From: an alpha proteobacterium AAP38
GTDB lineage: Bacteria > Pseudomonadota > Alphaproteobacteria > Azospirillales > Azospirillaceae
Length of the DNA stretch: 64,000 nt
Direction of reading: 5' to 3'
NCBI GenBank assembly: GCA_001296005.1
Contig: LJHR01000005.1
Location: 124,001 to 188,000, forward strand
Shown: positions 7,846 through 15,444 of the stretch, piece after piece
How positions within the stretch are numbered: position 1 is the first letter of the stretch
Layout: every line of letters starts with the position of its first letter
Notes under the pieces: model-generated
Seen by the model: the letters and a program-made list of their open reading frames with translations, nothing else
The model's database searches: none
Told to the model about the DNA's origin: nothing
Made by a program: the position numbers and the translations under genes

Positions 7846-9315
7846 ATGAAGCGGTCCTTCGTTTCCGTCCTGGCCCTGCTGGCGGCCTTCACCCTGCCGG
7901 CGGGGGCCACTTGGTGGTCGCCTGGCGACGGTACGCCCTTTCCGGCACAGTATGATGATGCCGACGCCGATGGTGTCACCCGCCTGCTGCTGGATGGCGG
8001 TCCGATGGAAACGAAGGGCCACCCCTTCTTCGAACCGAAGGGCAATTACGGTCGCGCCTGCGTCACCTGCCACCAGCCGTCCGACGGGATGAGCTTATCG
8101 GCTGAAACCGCCCGCATCCGATGGCAGGAGACGGCTGGCAAGGACCCGCTTTTCGCAGCCATCGACGGGGCCAACTGCCCCGATCTGGCGCAGGGGGAGC
8201 GGGCATCGCATTCCCTGCTGCTAGATCATGGCCTATTTCGTATCGCCCGGCCCTGGCCGCCCGTCGATCATGACGGGCAGAAGATCGAACCCGACTTCAC
8301 GCTGGAGGTTGTGCGCGACCCGACCGGATGCAATGCCTCCAAGGTCTGGGGCCTGTCATCGCCCAACCCGCAGGTTTCCGTCTTCCGCCGGCCCCGTCCG
8401 GTGGCGAACTTCAAATATATCCTGGCCATGGGGTTTGCGATCGATCCCAAGGTCGGCAAACCCCTGCCCATCGATCCCGAAACCGGGCAGATGGTCAGCG
8501 GCAATCTGATGGCCGACCGACGCGCCTTGTCGCTGGAAGCGCAGATGCGCGACGCGGCCCATTCGCATCTGGGCTTCGATGCGCTGACCCCGGACGATAT
8601 CAAACGCATCCGTGATTTCGAGGATCGTATCTTCGTGGCCCGGCAGCGGGACCGCGTCGGTGGCGATCTGGATGCGATGGGCGCCCGTGGCGGCCCGGAA
8701 ACCCTTGCGAGGTCTGCACCTGGCCGCCTGGGCAGCCAGGGTGCGGCGGTGTGGAGCGAGTTTGCGGCGTGGGAGAAAATCCCCGCCGATGCCGACATCA
8801 CGCCGGAACAGCGGGCATGGCGGGAATCCGTTGCCCGTGGGGCGCGTGTCTTCCGGGAAAAGATGTTCCTGATTACCGACAGCGCCGGGATCAATTCCCC
8901 CGTCGGTTTCGGCAATCCGGTCCGCAATTCCTGCGTCTTCTGCCATAATATGAGCCAGATGGGCATGGATGTGGCCCCTGGTCAGGTCGATCTTGGCACC
9001 ACCACCATGCCCTTTGCCGACTCGCAGCCGCATCTGCCCCTATTCCGCCTCACCTGTAAGGGGCCGGCGCATCCGCATTATGGCCGCGTCATCCATACCC
9101 ACGATCCGGGATACGCCCTGACCACGGGAAGGTGTGAGGATGTGGGCAAGATCACCTTGCAGACCCTGCGCGGCCTGACGGGCAGGGCACCCTATTTCGC
9201 CAGCGGTTCTGCCCCTGACCTGCGGGCCGTGATCGACTATTACGACCGGCGCTACAATATCGGCTACACGGAGCAGGAAAAGCGCGATCTGGTCAATCTG
9301 ATGGGGGCGCTCTGA
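7846..9315 (+). CDS. Di-heme cytochrome c, peroxidase/MauG-like, exported
   Basis: An exported protein of 489 residues with a signal peptide (cleavage near ATA-TWW, residue 21) and two heme c sites: CVTCH at 72-76 and CVFCH at 363-367, the second followed by a methionine-rich MSQMGM that could supply an axial ligand. The C-terminal LTGRAPYFASGSAPDLRAV segment is typical of the di-heme cytochrome c peroxidase family. It starts 15 bases after the TonB receptor stop and is probably co-transcribed. It might reduce peroxide, or act as an oxidase on a substrate brought near the outer membrane; sequence does not say which. At 489 residues it is longer than ordinary CcpA (about 330), closer to the larger di-heme oxidoreductases. 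Confidence 0.8.
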   Translation: MKRSFVSVLALLAAFTLPAGATWWSPGDGTPFPAQYDDADADGVTRLLLDGGPMETKGHPFFEPKGNYGRACVTCHQPSDGMSLSAETARIRWQETAGKDPLFAAIDGANCPDLAQGERASHSLLLDHGLFRIARPWPPVDHDGQKIEPDFTLEVVRDPTGCNASKVWGLSSPNPQVSVFRRPRPVANFKYILAMGFAIDPKVGKPLPIDPETGQMVSGNLMADRRALSLEAQMRDAAHSHLGFDALTPDDIKRIRDFEDRIFVARQRDRVGGDLDAMGARGGPETLARSAPGRLGSQGAAVWSEFAAWEKIPADADITPEQRAWRESVARGARVFREKMFLITDSAGINSPVGFGNPVRNSCVFCHNMSQMGMDVAPGQVDLGTTTMPFADSQPHLPLFRLTCKGPAHPHYGRVIHTHDPGYALTTGRCEDVGKITLQTLRGLTGRAPYFASGSAPDLRAVIDYYDRRYNIGYTEQEKRDLVNLMGAL

Positions 9316-9316
9316 C

Positions 9317-10087
9317 ATGCGGCGGATCATGACGGCGCTGCTGGCGCTTCTGTCGTTCAATAGTGTTGCGCAGGCGGCGGAGGCCGTGCGCTTCATCTCT
9401 TGTCCCATTTATCGCGACACCGATGCGGGCCGCAAATCCGGCTGCTGGCTGGCCGAGGAGCGGGAGACGGGCCGGCGTTTCGATATCACCCAGTCGGCGA
9501 CCAAGCCCGACTGGTCCATGGCGGTACTGATCGAAGGGCGGATTGCAGACAACCAGGATAATGCCTGCGGTGCCATGGTGCTGGAACCGGTGCGGGTATC
9601 GATCCTGCCCGCACAGGCCTGTACGCGGGCGATGATCCCGGCAGAGGGTTTTCCGGGCCGGCGCTTCGTCCTGCCGTCCCGCAATATCCGTCCGCTTTAC
9701 GCGCCCGAACCGGCTCCGCCGCCGCCCTACACCGCCCAGCTGTTCCCCATTCCCTTCGATTTCGGCCGCGATTTTGTGGTCTATCAGCAAAGCGACTGGA
9801 TGCTGGTGAGGGCTGCCACCTATGCCAAGGCATCGGGCGGCAATGTCGTTATTACCGGTTACGCGGAGACCGAGCCCGTGCACGTTTCAGGGCAAAGCCT
9901 TGCCGAGCCGGCGGGTCTTGGCAAGACGCGGGCGGAGATGGCGCGGCTCTGGCTGGTCAGCCTGGGCGTGCCGACGGACAAGGTGCGTGTTGAGTGGAAA
10001 CAGAACCCGGTCCCCTTGGCCGATCCGGCTTTTGACGGGTTGACGGAGATATCGCGCCGACGGGTCGATATCCGCGTGACCCCTTAG
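9317..10087 (+). CDS. OmpA-family periplasmic/outer-membrane protein
   Basis: A 256-residue exported protein: signal peptide 1-20 (ending AQA), a cysteine-containing N-terminal domain of no recognised family, a proline-rich linker EPAPPPPYTAQ, then a C-terminal OmpA-like domain that in this family binds peptidoglycan (VVITGYAETEPVHVSG, KTRAEMARLWLVSLGV, ISRRRVDIRV). It begins one base after the stop of the di-heme cytochrome gene, so the two are translated from one message and may work as a pair on the cell envelope. The OmpA domain is shorter and more divergent than usual; the assignment is from motif order. Confidence 0.65.
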   Translation: MRRIMTALLALLSFNSVAQAAEAVRFISCPIYRDTDAGRKSGCWLAEERETGRRFDITQSATKPDWSMAVLIEGRIADNQDNACGAMVLEPVRVSILPAQACTRAMIPAEGFPGRRFVLPSRNIRPLYAPEPAPPPPYTAQLFPIPFDFGRDFVVYQQSDWMLVRAATYAKASGGNVVITGYAETEPVHVSGQSLAEPAGLGKTRAEMARLWLVSLGVPTDKVRVEWKQNPVPLADPAFDGLTEISRRRVDIRVTP

Positions 10088-10261
10088 GTTAAAAGTTCTA
10101 AAAGCCGGACTTTCGCGCAAGCACCGGCGGGGTGTTGGTGGTTAGGATTGGCGCTGAACGGGAAACACCCGTCGCCATCCATACCGCCTTTTCCATGAAT
10201 TCAGGACGGCAGGGTCTTGAACATAAGACCCGCCCCGTGCCCTGGCAGAAGGAACGCCCCC

Positions 10262-10918
10262 ATGTCCATCGTCGCCACCCCGACCCCCGGTCCGCTGCTG
10301 CTGTCGCCCGCTGATCACACCCTGATCATGATCGACTTCCAGTCGCAGATGGCCTTTGCCACCAAGTCCATCGATGCCGTGCAGTTGCGCAATAATGCCG
10401 CCTTGGTGGCCCATGCCGCCAAGGGCTTCGGCGTTTCCACCATCCTGACGACCGTGGCGGAGAAGAGCTTCTCCGGCCCCATGTTCAACGAAATCACCGA
10501 CGCTTTCCCCGGCGAAAAGCTGCTGGACCGCACCTCCATGAACACCTGGGAGGATGCGGGCGTCATTGAGGTGGTGAACAAGATCGGCAAGGACCGTCTT
10601 GTCTTCTGCGGCCTGTGGACGTCGGTCTGCATCGTCGGCCCCACCCTGTCGGCCCTGGCCCAGGGCTATGAGGTCTATGTCATCGCCGATGCCTGCGGCG
10701 ATGTCTCTGACGAGGCGCATGAGCGCGCCATGGAACGCATGATCCAGGCGGGCGTGCGTCCGATGACCTCGCTGCAATACATGCTGGAATTGCAGCGCGA
10801 CTGGGCACGGGGCGAGACCTATGACCTGACCACGGGTATCGCCAAGAAGTTCGGCGGCGCCTATGGCCTGGGTATCATCTATGCCAAGACCATGTTCGGG
10901 GCGTCTGAAGGGCACTGA
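10262..10918 (+). CDS. Isochorismatase-family hydrolase, YcaC-like
   Basis: A 218-residue cysteine hydrolase. The catalytic aspartate is in MIDFQSQM near residue 23, the lysine in AEKSF, and the nucleophile cysteine in LWTSVCIVGPTLSAL; the C-terminal GVRPMTSLQYMLELQRDWAR is characteristic of the YcaC subgroup, which forms ring-shaped oligomers and has no settled substrate. Start 10262 has GAAGGAA upstream. The following genes (XapX, amidohydrolase, DoxX, MFS_3) point the same way, but a 190-base palindrome-bearing gap separates it from XapX. True isochorismate hydrolysis is unlikely. Confidence 0.82.
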   Translation: MSIVATPTPGPLLLSPADHTLIMIDFQSQMAFATKSIDAVQLRNNAALVAHAAKGFGVSTILTTVAEKSFSGPMFNEITDAFPGEKLLDRTSMNTWEDAGVIEVVNKIGKDRLVFCGLWTSVCIVGPTLSALAQGYEVYVIADACGDVSDEAHERAMERMIQAGVRPMTSLQYMLELQRDWARGETYDLTTGIAKKFGGAYGLGIIYAKTMFGASEGH

Positions 10919-10935
10919 TTTTCCCGAAGACGACT

Positions 10936-11064
10936 CTCACCCTCCCGTCGGCTGGCGCCAACGGGCCCCTCCCTCTCCCGCAAGCGGGCGAGGGTAGAAT
11001 TTCGCCCCTCGCCCACGAACGTGGGAGAGGGAGGGGCCCAAGCCGGAAGGCTTGGGAGGGTGAG
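10936..11064. repeat. Large nested palindrome, REP/BIME-like intergenic repeat
   Basis: Three nested inverted repeats share one centre: outer CTCACCCTCCC (10936-10946) with GGGAGGGTGAG (11054-11064), middle GGGCCCCTCCCTCTCCC (10963-10979) with its exact complement at 11023-11039, and inner GGGCGAGGG (10986-10994) with CCCTCGCCC (11006-11014). It fills the gap between the isochorismatase and XapX genes. Such CCCTCTCCC palindromes are scattered repeats in many GC-rich Proteobacteria; here it would form a strong mRNA hairpin that could separate expression of the two genes. Confidence 0.8.
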
Positions 11065-11110
11065 GGTAACCCAGCACTTTCCTTCCTCCACCCACCGGGG
11101 AGCCATTCCC

Positions 11111-11359
11111 ATGAAGCCCTATCTCCTGTCGCTGGGGGCCGGCCTGCTGGTCGGTGTCATCTACAGCCTGCTGAATGTGCGCTCCCCGGCGCCGCCGACC
11201 ATTGCGCTGATCGGGCTTCTGGGCATCCTGTTGGGGGAACAGATCGTGCCGCTGGCCAAGCGTCTTTATGCGGGTGAGGCGGTGACCGCTTATCTGCGCG
11301 AGGATTGTGCCAAGCACGTGATGGGCCGCCTGCCCGGCGACCAGGACCGGAACGCATGA
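11111..11359 (+). CDS. XapX domain (DUF1427) membrane protein
   Basis: An 82-residue protein whose first 45 residues (MKPYLLSLGAGLLVGVIYS, then RSPAPPTIALIGLLGILLGEQ) match the XapX family: two short membrane helices joined by a proline-rich turn. Function of the family is unknown; it is often found beside isochorismatase-like hydrolases and amidohydrolases. The stop overlaps the start of the next gene by ATGA (11356-11359), so translation is coupled. The ATG at 11111 is chosen because the family begins exactly there; an upstream extension would lie in the palindromic repeat. Confidence 0.8.
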   Translation: MKPYLLSLGAGLLVGVIYSLLNVRSPAPPTIALIGLLGILLGEQIVPLAKRLYAGEAVTAYLREDCAKHVMGRLPGDQDRNA

Positions 11360-13308
11360 CCGGGCCGGACCGCCGTACCACACTGGCCGGGGCTGCGTCC
11401 CTGCTGATGACACCTTTTCTGGCCGATCCGGGGAAAGCCGCCATGCCGACCAAAGACCTGATCCTTACCAATGCCAAGGTCACAACGCTGGACCGCGCCA
11501 ATCCGCAGGCCCAGGCGGTTGCCATCCGCGACGGGCGTATCCTGGCCGTGGGCACGGAAGCGGAGGTGCGCGCCGCTGCCGGCCCCGATGCGACCCTGAT
11601 CAATGCCAAGGGCCGCCGCGTCATCCCCGGCCTGATCGACAGCCATATGCACATCATCCGGGGCGGCCTGAATTACAATATGGAACTGCGCTGGGACGGG
11701 GTGCCGACCCTGGCCGACGCCATGGCCATGCTTAAGAAGCAGGCCGAGGTGACGCCGCCGCCGCAATGGGTGCGCATCGTCGGCGGCTTCACCGAACATC
11801 AGTTCGTGGAAAAGCGCCTGCCCACCCTGGACGAGATCAACCAGGCCGCCCCCGACACGCCCGTCTTCATTCTGCATCTCTATGACCGCGCCCTGTTGAA
11901 CCGGGCCGCCCTGCGTGCCGTCGGCTACACGCGCGACACGCCCAACCCGCCGGGCGGTGAGATCCAGCGCGATCAAAATGGGGAGCCGACGGGTCTGCTG
12001 CTGGCCAAGCCCAACGCCACCATCCTCTATGCGACGCTGGCCAAGGGGCCAAAGTTGCCGCCGGAGTACCAGCTGAATTCCACCCGCCATTTCATGCGGG
12101 AGATGAACCGGCTGGGCGTCACCGGGGTTATCGATGCCGGTGGGGGTTTTCAGAATTATCCCGACGATTACGCCATCATCGAAAAGCTGCATGGCGATGG
12201 GGAACTGACCCTGCGCATCTCCTACAATCTGTTCACGCAGAAGCCCAAGCAGGAGCTGGCGGATTTTTCCGGCTGGGCCAAGCAGGTAACGCCGGGGCAG
12301 GGGGACGATACCTACCGCCATAATGGCGCTGGCGAGATGCTGGTCTATTCCGCCGCTGATTTTGAGGATTTCCGGGTGGAGCGGCCCGAGATGCCGCCCA
12401 ACATGGAAACAGACCTGGAGCCTGTGGTCCGCCTGCTGGTGGAGAACCGCTGGCCCTGGCGGTTGCACGCCACCTATAACGAGACCATCACCCGCGCGTT
12501 GGACGTGTTCGAGAAGGTGAACCGCGACGTGCCCTTTGATGGGCTGCACTGGTTCTTTGATCATGCGGAAACTATCGATCAGCGCAATATCGACCGTATC
12601 GCGGCGCTGGGCGGCGGTATCGCGGTTCAGCACCGCATGGCCTATCAGGGCGAGTATTTCGTCGAACGCTATGGCGTCAAGGCAGCCGAGGCGACGCCGC
12701 CCATCGCGAAGATGATGGCGGCGGGCATCCCCGTCGGGGCCGGCACCGATGCCACGCGGGTGGCCAGCTATAACCCCTGGGTGTCGTTATCCTGGCTGGT
12801 CAGCGGCAAGACAGTGGGCGGGACCAGCCTGTATCCGCCCGCCAACCGTCTGGACCGCGAGACGGCCCTGCGCCTGTGGACTGAGGCCAATACCTGGTTT
12901 TCCAACGAGCAGGGCAAGAAAGGGCAGATCAAGGCCGGTCAACTGGCTGATTTGATTGTCCTGTCGGACGATTATTTCAGCGTGGCGGAAAGCGATATCC
13001 CGCACATCACCTCCGTTCTGACCCTGCTGGGGGGTAAGGTCGTGCATGGTGCGGGCGATTACCGCGATCTGGCCCCCGATCTGCCCAAGCCCATGCCCGA
13101 CTGGTCGCCCGTCCGCACCTTTGGCGGCTATTGGCAGCCGGCGCGGGATAAGGATGGCAAGCTCTTGAAGATGGCGTCGCTCTGCGGCTGCGCGTCGTCC
13201 TGCGCCGTCCACGGTCATGACCATGCTGCCGCTTACGCTAGCCCTGCACCGGCAGCGGACGAGGCGGGGTTTTGGGGTGCGTTCGGTTGCGGCTGTTGGG
13301 CGGTCTGA
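11356..13308 (+). CDS. Amidohydrolase, YtcJ-like, with Tat-type N-terminus and Cys-rich tail
   Basis: A 650-residue metal-dependent amidohydrolase. Residues 6-22 (RRTTLAGAASLLMTPFL) look like a twin-arginine signal. The metal-binding HxH is H97/H99 in LIDSHMHIIRGG, the beta-propeller-like rim IRDGRILAVGTEAEV precedes it, and GAGTDATR and GKKGQIKAGQLADLIVLS are the usual C-terminal landmarks. The tail is odd: LCGCASSCAVHGHDH and FGCGCWAV give six cysteines and several histidines after the catalytic domain ends, possibly an extra metal site. It overlaps XapX by four bases and is followed one base later by the DoxX gene. Substrate is unknown; the family hydrolyses amides, carbamates and formamides. 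Confidence 0.82.
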   Translation: MTGPDRRTTLAGAASLLMTPFLADPGKAAMPTKDLILTNAKVTTLDRANPQAQAVAIRDGRILAVGTEAEVRAAAGPDATLINAKGRRVIPGLIDSHMHIIRGGLNYNMELRWDGVPTLADAMAMLKKQAEVTPPPQWVRIVGGFTEHQFVEKRLPTLDEINQAAPDTPVFILHLYDRALLNRAALRAVGYTRDTPNPPGGEIQRDQNGEPTGLLLAKPNATILYATLAKGPKLPPEYQLNSTRHFMREMNRLGVTGVIDAGGGFQNYPDDYAIIEKLHGDGELTLRISYNLFTQKPKQELADFSGWAKQVTPGQGDDTYRHNGAGEMLVYSAADFEDFRVERPEMPPNMETDLEPVVRLLVENRWPWRLHATYNETITRALDVFEKVNRDVPFDGLHWFFDHAETIDQRNIDRIAALGGGIAVQHRMAYQGEYFVERYGVKAAEATPPIAKMMAAGIPVGAGTDATRVASYNPWVSLSWLVSGKTVGGTSLYPPANRLDRETALRLWTEANTWFSNEQGKKGQIKAGQLADLIVLSDDYFSVAESDIPHITSVLTLLGGKVVHGAGDYRDLAPDLPKPMPDWSPVRTFGGYWQPARDKDGKLLKMASLCGCASSCAVHGHDHAAAYASPAPAADEAGFWGAFGCGCWAV

Positions 13309-13309
13309 G

Positions 13310-13729
13310 ATGCCCAACACCCCGCCGCCCATTGCTGCCCTGCTGGAAAGCCCCGCGCTCAACATTGCGGGCCGCATCCTGCTGACCCTGCCTTTCTGGA
13401 GTAGCGGCATTGCCAAGCTACTGGACATTGATGGTGCCTTGGCAGAGGCGGCGCATTTCGGGCTGCAACCTGCCTGGGTGACGGTCATCGCCACGCTGGC
13501 CGTGCAATTGGGTGGGGCGGCGGCACTCATCACGGGGCGGTTTGCCTGGTTGGGGGCAGGGGCGCTGGGTGTGTTCACGGCGCTGGCCACCCTGATCGCG
13601 CATCCATTCTGGACCGTGGCCGACCCGGTGGCCCGTTTTCATGAGCGCAACACCTTTCTGGAACATGTCGGGCTGGTGGGCGGGTTGATCCTGGCCGCCA
13701 TCCTGACCCATCGCAAAGGCCGGAACTGA
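13310..13729 (+). CDS. DoxX-family membrane protein
   Basis: A 139-residue protein with four hydrophobic segments: NIAGRILLTLPFWSSGIAKLLD, WVTVIATLAVQLGGAAAL, WLGAGALGVFTALATLIAH and EHVGLVGGLILAAIL. This layout and the RFHERNTFLEHVG motif fit DoxX-like inner-membrane proteins, some of which belong to quinone-linked redox systems. It starts one base after the amidohydrolase stop, and its TGA overlaps the ATG of the MFS gene (TGATG at 13727-13731), so the four genes XapX to MFS_3 form one translational unit. No catalytic residue can be named. Confidence 0.75.
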   Translation: MPNTPPPIAALLESPALNIAGRILLTLPFWSSGIAKLLDIDGALAEAAHFGLQPAWVTVIATLAVQLGGAAALITGRFAWLGAGALGVFTALATLIAHPFWTVADPVARFHERNTFLEHVGLVGGLILAAILTHRKGRN

Positions 13730-15306
13730 TGGCGGATACCAACAGCCCGACGCAAGGCCCCTTGCGGCTGCCCCTGTTCCGAGCGCTGTGGATTGCCACC
13801 ATCGTGTCGAATGTCGGTACCTGGATGCATGATGCCGGGGCCGGCTGGCTGATGACCAGCCTGTCCGACGCCCCCATAATGGTGGCCCTGGTCCAGGCGG
13901 CCACCACCCTGCCCATGTTCCTGTTCGCCCTGCCCGGTGGGGCGCTGGCCGATATTGTCGACCGTCGCCGGCTTCTGATCCTGGCGCAGCTCTGGGCGCT
14001 GATCTGCGCCGGGCTGCTGGCCCTGGCTACCTTTCAGGGGCTGACGGGGCCGGGCCTGCTGCTGGGCCTGACCTTCGCGCTGGCCACCGGGGCGGCCCTG
14101 TCAGCCCCAGCCTTTCAGGCCATCGTGCCGGAACTGGTGCCGAAGTCGGCCCTGCCGGAAGCGATCTCGCTGAACAGTCTGGGCATCAATATCTCTCGCG
14201 CCATTGGCCCGGCGCTTGGCGGCTTCATCATTGCGGCGGCGGGGCCGGCGGCAGTGTTCGCGCTGAACGCCCTTTCGGTGCTGGGTGTCTGGATCGTGCT
14301 GATCGCCTGGAAGCGCGATGCGAAGCCTGCCACCCTGCCGGCGGAGCATTTCACCGGTGCTTTGCGGGCCGGCGCCCGCTATGTCCGCCATTCCCCGGCC
14401 CTGCGCACGGTTCTGATCCGGTCGGTCGGGTTCTTCGTGTTTGCCAGCGCTCTCTGGGCATTTGTGCCCATCATCGCACGCCGTGAACTGGGCCTGGGGG
14501 CCGCCGAATATGGCGCGCTGCTGGGTAGCATGGGGGCGGGTGCCATTGTCGGGGCCGTGTTGCTGCCGCATGTGCGCAAGGTGCTGTCGGCCAACGGCCT
14601 GACCGTGGCGGCCACCCTGCTTTTCGCTGCCGTCAGTACGGCCCTGGCCTTCGCCCATAGTTTCGCGCAGGCGGCATCCTGCATGGCCCTGGCCGGCATG
14701 GCCTGGATCACCATGCTGTCCAGCTTCAATGTCGCCGCACAGACGGCGGCCCCCAGCTGGGTGAAGGCCCGCGCGCTCGCCATCAATCTTCTGGTTTTCC
14801 AGGGATCGATGGCGGCGGGCAGTGCCGGTTGGGGCTTTGCCGCTGGGCACCTTGGCATTCCCGACACCCTGCTGATCGCCGCATCCGGCATGGTGCTGGC
14901 ACTGGGTCTGGCGCTGCGCTGGCAGATCAAGGGTGATATGGCCGGCAATATCGCGCCCTCCTCGCACTGGCCCTCGCCCATCGTGGCGGTGGACAGCCCG
15001 ACCGACCGGGGCCCGGTGATGATCACGGTGGAATATCTGATCGACCCGGCCCTCAAGGCCGACTTCATCCGCGCGATGCGCACCCTGCGCCGCATCCGTC
15101 ACCGCGATGGCGCCATCAGTTGGGCGCTGTATGAGGATGCCGCCGAGCCGGGCCGCATGGTCGAAAGCTTCGTCCTGGAAAGCTGGCTGGAACATCTGCG
15201 CCAGCATGAACGCGTCACCCATGCCGACCGGGAGGATCAAGACGCGGTGCGTGGCTTCCATCTCGGCACCGAACCACCTCTGGTCCGGCATCTCATTGCG
15301 CCATAA
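13729..15306 (+). CDS. MFS_3-family exporter with C-terminal cytoplasmic domain
   Basis: A 525-residue major facilitator of the MFS_3 (EntS-like) type: about 12 helices to residue 405, including GTWMHDAGAGWLMTSL and GGALADIVDRRRLL, followed by a soluble domain of about 100 residues (ITVEYLIDPALKADFIRAM ... VTHADREDQDAVRGFH) that resembles an antibiotic-monooxygenase/NIPSNAP dimer fold and is usual in this transporter family. Likely role: export of a small product or toxin made by the preceding hydrolases. It overlaps the DoxX gene by one base and ends just before the copA promoter. Confidence 0.85.
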   Translation: MADTNSPTQGPLRLPLFRALWIATIVSNVGTWMHDAGAGWLMTSLSDAPIMVALVQAATTLPMFLFALPGGALADIVDRRRLLILAQLWALICAGLLALATFQGLTGPGLLLGLTFALATGAALSAPAFQAIVPELVPKSALPEAISLNSLGINISRAIGPALGGFIIAAAGPAAVFALNALSVLGVWIVLIAWKRDAKPATLPAEHFTGALRAGARYVRHSPALRTVLIRSVGFFVFASALWAFVPIIARRELGLGAAEYGALLGSMGAGAIVGAVLLPHVRKVLSANGLTVAATLLFAAVSTALAFAHSFAQAASCMALAGMAWITMLSSFNVAAQTAAPSWVKARALAINLLVFQGSMAAGSAGWGFAAGHLGIPDTLLIAASGMVLALGLALRWQIKGDMAGNIAPSSHWPSPIVAVDSPTDRGPVMITVEYLIDPALKADFIRAMRTLRRIRHRDGAISWALYEDAAEPGRMVESFVLESWLEHLRQHERVTHADREDQDAVRGFHLGTEPPLVRHLIAP

Positions 15307-15315
15307 AAAAGCCCC

Positions 15316-15346
15316 TTGACCTTCCTATTGTGGGAAGGTTCAGAAC
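15316..15346 (+). promoter_or_regulatory. CueR/HmrR-type copper promoter of copA
   Basis: TTGACC at 15316-15321 overlaps a perfect 7-7-7 palindrome, ACCTTCC TATTGTG GGAAGGT (15319-15339). This is the form of copA promoters bound by the copper-sensing MerR-family protein CueR, where the operator lies in an over-long 19-base spacer; the matching -10 would fall about 15341-15346 (CAGAAC, weak). No CueR gene is present in the window. The leader to copA is then about 100 bases. Confidence 0.85.
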
Positions 15347-15444
15347 CCAGAGACATTGCCGGAAGGGCATGGATTGCGGCTGGTCAATGACCAGCACTTT
15401 CCACCATGCTTGTCTGATCCGGCCTGCTCTGGTTCGGGGGTATC

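Noticed and set aside
10088-10261. Possible small gene or RNA between the OmpA-like and isochorismatase genes
   Set aside because: No open frame with a ribosome site and no strong hairpin; it is taken as plain promoter DNA.
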